From Chondrocystis sp. NIES-4102 (GTDB lineage Bacteria > Cyanobacteriota > Cyanobacteriia > Cyanobacteriales > Xenococcaceae): a stretch of DNA of 64,000 bases. Positions 55,292 to 64,000 of the stretch are shown one piece after another. The number at the start of each line of letters is the position of its first letter. Within the stretch, counting starts at the first letter, position 1. The notes beneath the pieces were generated by a model, which saw only the letters and a program-made list of their open reading frames with translations, was not told the DNA's origin and ran no database searches. Made by a program: the position numbers and the translations under genes. The stretch lies in the NCBI GenBank assembly GCA_002368355.1, contig AP018281.1:4340001-4404000 (forward strand), written 5' to 3'.

Positions 55292-56992
55292 ATGCTCCCT
55301 AGATTCGATTCCGCAAGATCTAACAGTAACACTACTATGTCGTCAGCCAGTGAAATTAGATGGCAGCAATTAGGGGCAGAATTAGTTTTTACTCAGGATA
55401 GTACGGGCAAGTATCTTTCTTTTTGGTGGGCAAAGGCGCAAACTTACGGTTTAGAAGAGGATTTATCAGTTCTTAAAGCCAATCATCTTTTTATTCCAGT
55501 TGATTTTCAAAGTTATTTAAGAAAAATTCAACGGGTGATGAAACGTCGCTTACCTGAGCAGTGTTATTGTTTATTTAATTGTGCAGGTAAATCCTATTCT
55601 TTTGAATTAGTTATTAGCCCTATATTACCCCCTGATGGAGAATCTGAGACTGTTTTAGTCATGGGGCACACCTTACCAACGGCTCAAATGTTTTCCTTTA
55701 GCGAAAATGACGCGCCAGCAGCTATTTATAGTTATCAAAAATTATTAAACCAAGTTGTTTATCAAATTCGTCGTAGTTTAGATTTAAAAACTATTTATCA
55801 ACAGACAGTTAATAATATCGGCATTACATTTGCTGCTAGTCGTTGTTTAATTTTGAGAATGCGCAATAATATTGCCAAATTATCTGTAGAAGCAGAATAT
55901 CGTCAATCGGCGTATGATTCAATTGCACAACATCAAGTAAATTGGAATCAGGAAGTTTATTTAAACCAAGCTTTAGAATCTAGTTATCCTTTGGCTTTAG
56001 ACTTTATAGCACCAGATATTTTAGATAGAAAGTCGATTTTAGTAGTTGCCACTAACAGTAATAATCAAGATCAGGTTTTAATCTGTCTGCAACAGTGCGA
56101 TCGCTATCGTCATTGGACAACAGCCGAAATGGAGATGTTACGCGAAATTTCTGAACAGGTAGAAGCAGCTATTTCTTTGGCTAAACTTTATGGTGAAGTT
56201 GAACAGGCGAGTATCCAAGCTGAAGAAGCTAACCGTCTTAAAAGTGACTTTTTGGCTAATACTTCCCATGAATTACGTACTCCCCTCAACGGTATTATTG
56301 GCTTTTTGAAGTTACTTTTAGAAGGGATGGCAGATAATCCCGAAGAACAACGGGAATTTATTGAAGAGGCTTATAAATCTTCGATTCATTTACTTAATTT
56401 GATTAATGACATTCTCGACATTGCCAAAATTGAAGCTGGCAAAATGGAATTGGAATTAACCGAGATTGAATTGGAAGAATTATTGCAAGATGTTGATAAT
56501 TTAATTCGCACTCAAGCAGAACAAAAAAAGCTTAATTTTCAAATTAAATATCCTGCTACCCTAACTCCTGTAACTCTACATGGCAATTATCAACGTCTAT
56601 TACAAGTAATCCTAAATTTGGTGGGTAATGCAATTAAATTTACTCAAGAAGGGGGAATTGTAATAAGTGCTGAAATTAATAATAAAAAAGTGGAATTTCA
56701 AGATAGAGACTTTCCTGGAATGGTTAAAATTAGCGTCGCTGATACTGGTATTGGTGTGTCTTTAGAAAAGCAAAATAAGTTATTTGAAAATTTCTATCAA
56801 GTTGATGGTTCACGTACTAAATCCTATGGAGGTACAGGGCTTGGTTTAGCTATTTCTCAAAAACTTGTCGAAGCGATGGGAGGAACTATATCTTTCTATA
56901 GCATGGGGGATGGTTTGGGATCTACAGTTACTTTCACAGTACCTTTAAGCCATCTACCTGTAATTAAAACTGTTCAAAGCGATCTGGGTTAA
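55292..56992 (+). CDS. GAF-containing sensor histidine kinase
   Basis: About 566 residues from the ATG at 55292 ([10 protein letters not shown]); a TTG at 55259 and an ATG at 55337 are other possible starts. Counted from 55292, there is a PAS-like N-terminal domain (~25-130) and a GAF-like domain (~145-300). A short linker helix follows, then HisKA with phospho-acceptor His326 ([13 protein letters not shown]) and an HATPase with N box ([14 protein letters not shown]), DTGIGV and GGTGLGLAI. No membrane segment, so cytosolic. No response regulator is adjacent. Signal unknown. Confidence 0.9.
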   Translation: MLPRFDSARSNSNTTMSSASEIRWQQLGAELVFTQDSTGKYLSFWWAKAQTYGLEEDLSVLKANHLFIPVDFQSYLRKIQRVMKRRLPEQCYCLFNCAGKSYSFELVISPILPPDGESETVLVMGHTLPTAQMFSFSENDAPAAIYSYQKLLNQVVYQIRRSLDLKTIYQQTVNNIGITFAASRCLILRMRNNIAKLSVEAEYRQSAYDSIAQHQVNWNQEVYLNQALESSYPLALDFIAPDILDRKSILVVATNSNNQDQVLICLQQCDRYRHWTTAEMEMLREISEQVEAAISLAKLYGEVEQASIQAEEANRLKSDFLANTSHELRTPLNGIIGFLKLLLEGMADNPEEQREFIEEAYKSSIHLLNLINDILDIAKIEAGKMELELTEIELEELLQDVDNLIRTQAEQKKLNFQIKYPATLTPVTLHGNYQRLLQVILNLVGNAIKFTQEGGIVISAEINNKKVEFQDRDFPGMVKISVADTGIGVSLEKQNKLFENFYQVDGSRTKSYGGTGLGLAISQKLVEAMGGTISFYSMGDGLGSTVTFTVPLSHLPVIKTVQSDLG

Positions 56993-57085
56993 GCACCTTT
57001 ACTTATGTATTGACTATTTAAAATTTATAGACAAGTTAGAAATAACTATTTAGCTTTGGGCTTTGGACTTTTCACCAACTCGTTA

Positions 57086-57112
57086 CTCTCATTGTCCCCT
57101 TGTGGGATTACT
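57086..57112 (+). repeat. 27-nt dispersed repeat, copy 2
   Basis: Identical over 27 nt to 39909-39935 and again placed before TACTACC-type heptamers. Confidence 0.85.
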
Positions 57113-57126
57113 CCTCCTTCTTTATT

Positions 57127-57200
57127 ACCTACTACCTGTCTCCTGTCTCCTATAGCAAATAATCACCCTAATATACCCTAAACTAATCTTGTACGGCTAT
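57127..57200 (+). repeat. Composite dispersed repeat, copy C (overlaps cysE 3' end)
   Basis: Heptamers TACTACC and TGTCTCC are followed by AATCACCCTAAT (57161-57172) and CTAATCTTGTACGGCTAT (57183-57200). The last block contains the cysE stop codon and its final codons. Confidence 0.75.
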
Positions 57201-57974
57201 ATTTTCTTTTAATAACTCTTCGCCCAAAAACTGTCTAATTTCCTTATCCCGTAATAAACAGCTTTTAGTTACTTGAGAGAGATTTTTCACTTCTCCAGAC
57301 TCTGACAAAACCGCAGCAGTCACGAGACTATTATGATTTTGAACACGTCGTAACTGTTTTACTTCTTCTTCTAAAGATTCGATGCGATCTACTAATGTGC
57401 GAATAACGGCTGCTTCTGAGTCTGGTAAATTACCATGTTCTAAGGGGTTTACCTTCACTCCCGAACGATAAACTATTCTTCCTGGAATACCAACTACTGT
57501 ACAATTGGAAGGCACATCTTGTAACACTACCGAACCTGCACCAATACGTACATTGTTACCAATCTGAATATTGCCTAAGACTTTAGCACCACCACCGACA
57601 ACCACATTTTCTCCTAGGGTTGGATGACGTTTACCTGATTCTTTTCCTGTCCCTCCCAAGGTAACACCTTGATAAATTAGGGAATAATCGCCAACGATCG
57701 CTGTTTCTCCAATTACTACTCCCATTCCATGATCAATAAATATTCCTTTGCCAACTTGTGCTCCAGGATGAATTTCTATCCCTGTTAGAAAGCGAGATAA
57801 ATGGGAAATGAATCGAGGTAAAAAAGGAATACCAATTTTATATAGCCAGTGAGCAATACGATGGAAAAATAGAGCTTGTAGACCTGGATAACAGACTAAA
57901 ACCTCTAGCCAATTGCGAGCAGCAGGGTCGCGTTCAAAGATGATGCGAAAGTCGGCAATTAGTGAAGAAATCAT
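57183..57974 (-). CDS. cysE: Serine O-acetyltransferase
   Basis: 263 residues. Makes O-acetylserine from serine and acetyl-CoA for cysteine synthesis. The N-terminal helical domain ([15 protein letters not shown]) is followed by a left-handed beta-helix of hexapeptide repeats ([38 protein letters not shown]) with the catalytic His in DHGMG. The C-terminal ~85 residues after [10 protein letters not shown] are longer than in short EpsC forms and contain a coiled coil ([20 protein letters not shown]). The last codons (ENIAVQD, stop) coincide with a dispersed repeat block, so the C-terminus may have been reshaped by insertion. Confidence 0.96.
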   Translation of the reverse strand: MISSLIADFRIIFERDPAARNWLEVLVCYPGLQALFFHRIAHWLYKIGIPFLPRFISHLSRFLTGIEIHPGAQVGKGIFIDHGMGVVIGETAIVGDYSLIYQGVTLGGTGKESGKRHPTLGENVVVGGGAKVLGNIQIGNNVRIGAGSVVLQDVPSNCTVVGIPGRIVYRSGVKVNPLEHGNLPDSEAAVIRTLVDRIESLEEEVKQLRRVQNHNSLVTAAVLSESGEVKNLSQVTKSCLLRDKEIRQFLGEELLKENIAVQD

Positions 57975-58092
57975 CAGCGTCAGACGTTAGGGACTATATT
58001 TGATATTTAATTACACTATTCTACCGTTTTCGAGTCATTTATTTACTCTGTAAATAGGTGTAATCTCCCTATAATTTTTTACTGTTTTTTCC

Positions 58093-60396
58093 CTAAAGTG
58101 ATTTGATCACCTCGGTATTTTGAATCAACCACTGCTCACCTTTACGAATTAACTGATAGCGTACCAGCAAGTTATCATCATAGGATTCGGTTTGATTGAT
58201 TTTTCCTGACTGATAATGTTGAGCCACTTCTCTAACTTCAGCCTCTACAGTTGCTTTATTACTGTCTTGCGGATCAATTTTAGCCGATCGCATGGTTATC
58301 TGATGTTGGTATTCTCGATGTAGATTCTCTTTTTGATATGCTAAAGCTCTTTCTCGCCAAGTACTGAGTAATGGTTCTGCCAAAATGCTATCTAACTGGG
58401 TAATTTGATGTTCTTTACCAAAGGCTGCTGATTTACTAGTTAACCATTGTTGAATAACTTGTTTGGAAGTATCGGTAAAAGTTACTTGAGGTTTTACCTC
58501 TACAGGTTTTTTGGCGACAGTTGGTATCTCTATAGTAGGTTGAGCAACTGCGATCGCTAGTTGAGGGGTACTAGCTGTCTTATTATTAGGACTTAAGAAT
58601 AGTTTTGTAGCAATAAAGCCAATACTGCCTACACCAAAGATTAAACTCAAAATAAATAACCATCCTTTTATTAGGGTCGCTTTATCTAGTTTACGACGAC
58701 GAACAACCGCCACAGGTTTTTTTGGGACACCTTGGGTTTTATTTCGAGCTTGACGCTTGATCCCAGAAGCCACCACTTTAGTTTTAGGTTGAGGTGGTCT
58801 TGGTAGTTTTAATGATTCGACTGCAGGTACATTTTGTATTCTATTACTGGCGACTTGAGGATGTGATTGAGTTTTGGTTTTAGGGGGGTTAACTTGTCTG
58901 CCTGAGTCATTAATTTTAATGGGATGAACTCCTGCACCCACTAATTCCTGACGGACTGGGGCTTTTTTAGTTGGGACTTTTTGGTTGGAGAAGAGGCTAC
59001 GCCAACTAGATAAAAGTTTTTCCTTAACTGTAGCTTGATTTACTTGAGGTCTGGGCGGGGCTTTCTCCGCTACTTCAAGCGAGGTGGGAGTCATTGAATT
59101 AGCTTTTTCAGGTACTAATTCTAAATACTTTTGCACCTTAAGATCGTCAAAATACTCCCTTAAAGTTAATGGGTTATCTAATAAATCTATAAACTGGGCG
59201 AGGACATCTTCCTTCAACCATTTTTCACTATATAGATACATTCCAGTGAGTAAATCGCCATTTTCGGGTGTGTGTTGACGAACTGCTTCTAGTTTTGTAG
59301 AGTCACTACTAGATTGTAATTTTCTAATTGCTTTTTCGGTATGTCCTAAGAGTAAGGCTGTTACCGCTTGTTCCCAACCCACATCTTGCTTATCAGCTAA
59401 AACATCTAACTTACGTTGGGCGCGTAGAATCAATTCAGGTTTTTTGAGAGTAAATCCTTGTCCTAAAAGAGCATAAACAGCCAAATAATTAGCGATCGCT
59501 GAATCATTTTGAGAATCATTATCAAATAATTGTTGTTGTTCCCAAGAGGTTAAATAAGTTCTCAATTGCTGAATAAAACACAAAAACTGCTCAAAACTCA
59601 AGCCTGAACAATCTTCGCCTTTGCCTTCAATTCCTTGGCGTTGTAGAAGCATCTCTTTTAATAATTGAAAACCGCGATCGCGTTGGGCAGAGTTGAGGGG
59701 ATTTTGAGAAATTAATTCTAAAACTCGATAAGGACGTAACTTATATAAATCTAATTCTAATTCTTCCTGTACTTGAGGAAATAAATTTTTTTGCCTTAGT
59801 AAATCTAAGCCTAACTGATCTGATAGGGCTGCGTTTTCATATTCCCGTTGATGCCATTGTTCCCTTCCCAACTCAAGATAAGCCAATGCCAAAGCCAGAA
59901 TTATATTTTCTTGGGTTGCGCCTTTGGGATATTCTTCCTGTTGTTGCTGGAGTTGAGCAAATTCCTCACTGTTGTAAAAATCAATTCCTAATTTTAGGGC
60001 TAATTCATATTCTCCAAATTCATGAAAAATCAATAATGCACCGACAAACTGTGAAGCAGGGATATCAATTGTCGGGTTAGTCAAATTAGTAGGTTGAGAA
60101 TTTTGAGGAGTTAATTCAACCTCGGATGCTGGGGTTTCAGAAAGACTTGGTACTAGATCCGTTTCCACAGCCTGCATATGGACAAAAAACTGAGCATCGT
60201 AATCAGCTTTCTGTTGTGGATTTGAGAGAACTTGATAGGCGTACTCAATCAATTCCTGACGAGCAACAATTGCTTGCTCATTATATTCTCGGCGAGGCTG
60301 TTGTAATAAGCGATCGCTGTATGCCTGCTGTAATTGCCCAGCATCCGCTTTAATCGTTACACCTAAAATTTGATAATAGTCGAGGGGGATACGCAC
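58093..60396 (-). CDS. ftn2: Cell division protein ZipN/Ftn2 (ARC6 homologue)
   Basis: Membrane anchor of FtsZ at the cyanobacterial division site. About 767 residues from GTG at 60396, which gives the family-typical MRIPLDYYQILGV; a TTG at 60414 would add six residues. The N-terminal J-like domain lacks HPD, as in this family. A long helical region reaches ~570, a membrane helix lies at ~578-599 (WLFILSLIFGVGSIGFIATK) and a C-terminal IMS/DUF4101 domain ends the protein (about 640-765). It stands divergent from the kinase-minCDE genes. Confidence 0.92.
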   Translation of the reverse strand: MRIPLDYYQILGVTIKADAGQLQQAYSDRLLQQPRREYNEQAIVARQELIEYAYQVLSNPQQKADYDAQFFVHMQAVETDLVPSLSETPASEVELTPQNSQPTNLTNPTIDIPASQFVGALLIFHEFGEYELALKLGIDFYNSEEFAQLQQQQEEYPKGATQENIILALALAYLELGREQWHQREYENAALSDQLGLDLLRQKNLFPQVQEELELDLYKLRPYRVLELISQNPLNSAQRDRGFQLLKEMLLQRQGIEGKGEDCSGLSFEQFLCFIQQLRTYLTSWEQQQLFDNDSQNDSAIANYLAVYALLGQGFTLKKPELILRAQRKLDVLADKQDVGWEQAVTALLLGHTEKAIRKLQSSSDSTKLEAVRQHTPENGDLLTGMYLYSEKWLKEDVLAQFIDLLDNPLTLREYFDDLKVQKYLELVPEKANSMTPTSLEVAEKAPPRPQVNQATVKEKLLSSWRSLFSNQKVPTKKAPVRQELVGAGVHPIKINDSGRQVNPPKTKTQSHPQVASNRIQNVPAVESLKLPRPPQPKTKVVASGIKRQARNKTQGVPKKPVAVVRRRKLDKATLIKGWLFILSLIFGVGSIGFIATKLFLSPNNKTASTPQLAIAVAQPTIEIPTVAKKPVEVKPQVTFTDTSKQVIQQWLTSKSAAFGKEHQITQLDSILAEPLLSTWRERALAYQKENLHREYQHQITMRSAKIDPQDSNKATVEAEVREVAQHYQSGKINQTESYDDNLLVRYQLIRKGEQWLIQNTEVIKSL

Positions 60397-60628
60397 GATA
60401 ATTAAGTTCCTCAAGACGGCTTTAACGCCCTAGTAAGTGTATAAGTACAAGTAAGTAAAAGAGTGGATACTAAATTATGATTATGCAATAAATTATTTTG
60501 AGCGAACTTTAGGGACTTTAATAGTATTAAACTTTTTGCCAGCATTTTAACTCAGCTTTGGTAAATCACCGAAAAAATTTAGAATTAATTAGGAAAATAC
60601 AAATTACTGTAAATTTTGTTAAAAAACT

Positions 60629-61954
60629 ATGAATCAATCGCAGCCGAAAATAATTGTTATAGATGATGATCCAACTGGTTCACAAACGGTACATAGTTGT
60701 TTACTATTGATGCGCTGGGATGTTGAGACATTAACTAAAGGCTTGCAAGATGAGATTCCCATTGTGTTTATTTTAAGTAATACTAGGGCAATGAATCCGA
60801 CCGAGGCAGCAGCTACCACTAAAGAAATCTGCCAAAACCTCAAAATGGCGATCGCAAATCTTAACATCGAAGATTTTTTAATAGTAAGTCGCTCGGACTC
60901 CACCTTAAGAGGACACTATCCTTTAGAAACTGACGTAATAGCCGAAGAATTAGGCGGTTTTGATGCTCATTTCCTAACACCTGCTTTTTTTGAAGGGGGC
61001 AGAATTACCATCGATAGTACTCACTACCTACTAATAGATGGGGTTAAAACCCCAGTTGCTGAGACAGAATTTGCTCAAGATTCCGTATTTAATTACCATC
61101 ACAGCTATTTACCTGACTACGTTGAGGAAAAAACCGCAGGTAAAATTCCCACACAAGCAGTAACTAAATTTACCCTTAACGATATTCGTAGTGGTCAAAT
61201 TCAAGAACGCCTGTTAAAACTTACTGGTAATCAATGTGTTGTTGTCGATGGAGAAACTCAAGCCGATTTTGATTTATTTGCTCAGGCAATTTTACAAACC
61301 ACCGCGACTGGCAAACGCTTTTTATTCCGTTCTGCTGCTAGTTTATTAACCTCTCTAGCGCAATTAGGAAAACAGCCAATCCCACCAGAGGAGATGGCAA
61401 AATATAAGCCCACAGACCAACCTGGGATAGTTCTAGTTGGTTCTCATGTAAGAAAAACCACTGATCAATTGAATCAGCTTCTCAAAGAAGAAGAAGTAGT
61501 AGGTATTGAGGTGGATGTAGCTGGTTTACGCGAGCAGCCCCAAACCAAAGCAGCAATTCTCCAACAAACCCTTAATTCAGTTAACGAAGTCTTTGCTCAA
61601 GGCAAGACACCAGTAGTTTACACCAGTCGTCAAGAGCTTAATTTTGCCAATATTCAACAACGTTTACAATTCGGAATGCTCGTATCTGGTTTATTGATGG
61701 AAATAGTCCAATCCTTACCAAGGTCAATGAGCTTTTTAATTAGTAAAGGAGGAATTACTTCCAATGATGTATTGAGTGTCGGGTTAAATTTGACGGCAGC
61801 AAGACTTTTAGGGCAAATTTTACCAGGGTGTTCTGTAATTCGTACCGATCCTAATCATCCCCAGTTTCCCAATTTACCAGTAGTTTTATTTCCTGGCAAT
61901 GTTGGGGAATCAGATAGTTTAATTAATGTTTGGTCGAGCTTAAGGAACTTCTAA
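60629..61954 (+). CDS. Four-carbon acid sugar kinase family protein (DUF1537)
   Basis: 441 residues, ATG start. The N-terminal IDDDPTGSQTVHS (11-23) and SRSDSTLRGHYPLE (~88-101) are DUF1537 signatures. The C-terminal nucleotide-binding domain has SFLISKGGITSNDVL and FPGNVGESDSL. Family members phosphorylate four-carbon sugar acids such as erythronate or threonate. Thirty bp or more separate it from minC, so co-transcription is possible, though a metabolic link is not evident. Confidence 0.88.
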   Translation: MNQSQPKIIVIDDDPTGSQTVHSCLLLMRWDVETLTKGLQDEIPIVFILSNTRAMNPTEAAATTKEICQNLKMAIANLNIEDFLIVSRSDSTLRGHYPLETDVIAEELGGFDAHFLTPAFFEGGRITIDSTHYLLIDGVKTPVAETEFAQDSVFNYHHSYLPDYVEEKTAGKIPTQAVTKFTLNDIRSGQIQERLLKLTGNQCVVVDGETQADFDLFAQAILQTTATGKRFLFRSAASLLTSLAQLGKQPIPPEEMAKYKPTDQPGIVLVGSHVRKTTDQLNQLLKEEEVVGIEVDVAGLREQPQTKAAILQQTLNSVNEVFAQGKTPVVYTSRQELNFANIQQRLQFGMLVSGLLMEIVQSLPRSMSFLISKGGITSNDVLSVGLNLTAARLLGQILPGCSVIRTDPNHPQFPNLPVVLFPGNVGESDSLINVWSSLRNF

Positions 61955-62047
61955 TCTTTGATCTATATAAATTTACGCTAGTATGTGAAGCGTGAAAACA
62001 TAACTACTAACAAAAAAAGTAGACATAAGAATGATCAGGATAGTTGC

Positions 62048-62887
62048 ATGAATTTAGAGCCTACTATCTCTCTTGATATAACTGACAATGTGCCAGATTC
62101 TTCACCTTTAGTTAATCGCTATTCACAAATCTATCTCAGAAATGATGGTGATCAACTATTACTAGTTCTGCCCAACGAATCCCAAAGCAATTCGGATCTA
62201 CCTTGGTCAGAAATTTGGCAAGAGTTAAAACATCTGTTACAAGCAAAAGAACAGTCTTGGCAGATAGGCACAAAGGTTTGTTTGGTTGCTCAAGATCGCT
62301 TACTTGATGCCAGGCAATTACAAACAATTGCTGAAACTTTAGATGAAGTAAAGTTATCTTTATCAAAAATTAGCACCAATCGTCGGCAAACGGCTGTAGC
62401 TGCTGCTACCAGTGGCTATTCTGTTGAGCAGGAAAGTCTAGCTGAGCCTATCGGCAACGAACCAACCACTGATAATGATCTGCTTGCCCCTATGCTTGCA
62501 GAACCACTTTATTTACAAAGTACGGTACGTTCTGGAGTGGAAATACGCCATCCAGGTACAATTGTTATCTGTGGAGATTTAAATCCAGGTGGAAAAGTAA
62601 TCGCTGCTGGAGATATTTTAGTTTGGGGACGTTTACGGGGTATTGCTCATGCAGGAGCGCAAGGAAACTATCAATGTCGAATTGCAGCCCTACAAATGGA
62701 ATTTACCCAACTACGTATTGCCGATGCTGTGGCAAGACCGCCCAGAATAAGACCAAGACGTTTATCACCAGAGTTAGCTTTTATAACTACAGACGGAATT
62801 TACTTGGCTAAAACCGCAGATTTTACTAAAAACTATATTTTTTTGCCGTCAAAAAAGGTATGGGTTGAAAAAAATCAAGCAAAATAA
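62048..62887 (+). CDS. minC: Septum site-determining protein MinC
   Basis: 280 residues from the ATG at 62048, which has AGGA seven bases upstream. A GTG at 61985 would add 21 residues without a ribosome-binding site. The N-terminal domain inhibits FtsZ polymerisation. The C-terminal beta-helix (VRSGVEIRHPGTIVICGDLN; GKVIAAGDILVWGRLRGIAHAG, in part) binds MinD and itself. It ends 30 bp before minD, in the usual minC-minD-minE order. Confidence 0.92.
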   Translation: MNLEPTISLDITDNVPDSSPLVNRYSQIYLRNDGDQLLLVLPNESQSNSDLPWSEIWQELKHLLQAKEQSWQIGTKVCLVAQDRLLDARQLQTIAETLDEVKLSLSKISTNRRQTAVAAATSGYSVEQESLAEPIGNEPTTDNDLLAPMLAEPLYLQSTVRSGVEIRHPGTIVICGDLNPGGKVIAAGDILVWGRLRGIAHAGAQGNYQCRIAALQMEFTQLRIADAVARPPRIRPRRLSPELAFITTDGIYLAKTADFTKNYIFLPSKKVWVEKNQAK

Positions 62888-62917
62888 TTACAGCTACACC
62901 AATCGTAAACAAGCAAT

Positions 62918-63715
62918 ATGAGTCGTATAATTGTTGTTACTTCTGGCAAAGGGGGAGTGGGAAAAACCACTACTACATCTAACTTGGGAGCAGCATTAGC
63001 TAAACAAAATCGTTCAGTAGCTCTCGTTGATGCTGATTTTGGGTTAAGAAATTTGGATTTGTTATTAGGTTTAGAAGAGCGAGTAGTTTATACCGCTATT
63101 GATGTGTTAGCTGGTGAATGCCGTCTAGCACAAGCCTTAGTCAAAGATAAGCGTCTTAAGGGTTTGGTATTATTACCAGCAGCGCAAAATCGCAATAAGG
63201 AAGCAGTTAAACCTGAGCAGATGAAGAAGTTAGCTACTGCTTTAGCCAAGGGTTATGATTACATTTTAATTGATTGTCCTGCGGGGATCGAGTTGGGTTT
63301 TCGTAATGCTATTTCAGCAGCACAGGAAGCTTTAATTGTCACAACTCCTGAAGTTGCTGCGGTTAGGGATGCCGATCGCGTTATAGGCTTATTGGAAGCA
63401 GAGGGCGTTAATAAAATTAACCTCATAGTTAATCGGGTTAAACCGTTGATGATTGAGGAAAATAAGATGATGAGCGTTGAGGATGTTTTGGAGTTATTGG
63501 GCGTACCTTTAATTGGTGTTGTTCCTGATGATGAAAAAGTAATTGAATCAACCAATAGAGGAGAACCTTTAGTTTTATCTGAACATACTTCTCTGCCTGC
63601 AATGGCATATTCTAATATTGCTCGGCGTTTAGAAGGGGAAAAAGTACCATTTCTTGATTTGATGGCAAACCAAGGTAATATTTTTTCTCGTTTGCGTCGG
63701 ATGTTTGGTGGTTAA
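62918..63715 (+). CDS. minD: Septum site-determining ATPase MinD
   Basis: 265-residue membrane-associated ATPase that positions MinC. It has the deviant Walker A SGKGGVGKTTTTSNLG (9-24), DADFGLRNLD (switch I region) and YDYILIDCPAGIE (switch II region). The C-terminal amphipathic helix (IFSRLRRMFGG) is the membrane-targeting sequence. Full length for the family. Confidence 0.98.
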   Translation: MSRIIVVTSGKGGVGKTTTTSNLGAALAKQNRSVALVDADFGLRNLDLLLGLEERVVYTAIDVLAGECRLAQALVKDKRLKGLVLLPAAQNRNKEAVKPEQMKKLATALAKGYDYILIDCPAGIELGFRNAISAAQEALIVTTPEVAAVRDADRVIGLLEAEGVNKINLIVNRVKPLMIEENKMMSVEDVLELLGVPLIGVVPDDEKVIESTNRGEPLVLSEHTSLPAMAYSNIARRLEGEKVPFLDLMANQGNIFSRLRRMFGG

Positions 63716-63808
63716 TTAACCTAACAGATTTGGTTGGAACGACAACAAGTTTCTTTATGACAACACCATTGATTCTGTTAGTCTCTTACCATGCAAACAA
63801 TCTTAATT

Positions 63809-64000
63809 ATGATTTACGGGTTTCTGGAAATGCTTTTTCCTTGGAATAATAACACTGATAGTCGAAATCAGGCAAAAAGTCGTCTGAAACTAATTATTGC
63901 TCATGATCGCGCTTGCATTAATCCAGATATTATGAAGGCAATGCGAGAAGAAATTTTAGATGTAGTTGCTCGCTACGTTGAAGTTGATCGCGAAGAGATG
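63809..64000 (+). CDS. minE: Cell division topological specificity factor MinE (3' end outside window)
   Basis: 64 codons visible. The start at 63809 (MIYGFLEMLFPWN) matches the membrane-targeting amphipathic N-terminus of MinE; an in-frame ATG at 63791 would add six residues. AKSRLKLIIAHDRA is the anti-MinCD core, and MREEILDVVARYVEVDREEM begins the dimerisation domain. It drives MinD oscillation. Confidence 0.93.
   Translation, partial: MIYGFLEMLFPWNNNTDSRNQAKSRLKLIIAHDRACINPDIMKAMREEILDVVARYVEVDREEM

Noticed and set aside
25400-64000. tRNA or rRNA genes
   Set aside because: No GTTCRANYC-type T-arm with a matching acceptor stem and no rRNA-like conserved stretch was seen in the intergenic regions.

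Overview
The window is chromosomal DNA from a cyanobacterium. It is AT-rich, carries many HIP1-type GCGATCGC octamers, and has cyanobacterial families: ZipN/Ftn2 next to minCDE, a BCH/PUCC-type carrier, a DUF2811 protein and heptanucleotide (STRR-like) repeats near TACTACC/TCCTGAC. The genus cannot be fixed from this sequence; a coccoid or baeocyte-forming lineage is only a guess.

Bases 2-25399 (minus strand) are one uninterrupted reading frame of at least 8,466 codons that runs off the left edge. It encodes a giant, probably exported surface protein. From the N-terminus it shows a DUF4347 domain, RTX calcium-binding blocks, arrays of ~110-residue modules, an embedded zinc-metalloprotease-like domain (HEMGHILGLPD plus a Met-turn), a ~2,600-residue beta-rich region, another RTX block, a ~2,000-residue filamentous-haemagglutinin-like region and an unrecognised tail.

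Bases 25.9-36.8 kb are ordinary chromosomal genes: a small conserved protein, hisG, an ABC exporter, a SulP permease, an ArsS-type radical SAM enzyme, an FeS-type (6-4) photolyase, a DUF2811 protein, pth and pilD. A phased cluster of DnaA-box-like sequences lies near 34.36 kb. Bases 37.2-39.9 kb are an apparently complete group II intron, with ribozyme and RT/maturase/HNH protein, beside a long heptamer-repeat tract that contains a GC-rich hairpin block.

Bases 40.1-50.2 kb (minus strand) are a cell-surface polysaccharide or glycolipid cluster: a nucleotide-sugar epimerase-like SDR, two polytopic membrane proteins, a GtrA-GT2 fusion and a sulfotransferase/coiled-coil/GT2/GT2 fusion. Bases 50.3-58 kb hold a PilB-N-like small protein, a PUCC-type carrier, lepA, a small RHH-like protein, a sensor kinase and cysE. 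Bases 58-64 kb form a division-site region: zipN/ftn2 on the minus strand, then a DUF1537-family kinase, minC, minD and the start of minE on the plus strand.

Several short dispersed repeats link the intergenic regions. One is a composite element with three copies (26.8, 32.5 and 57.1 kb), and one of those copies supplies the end of cysE.
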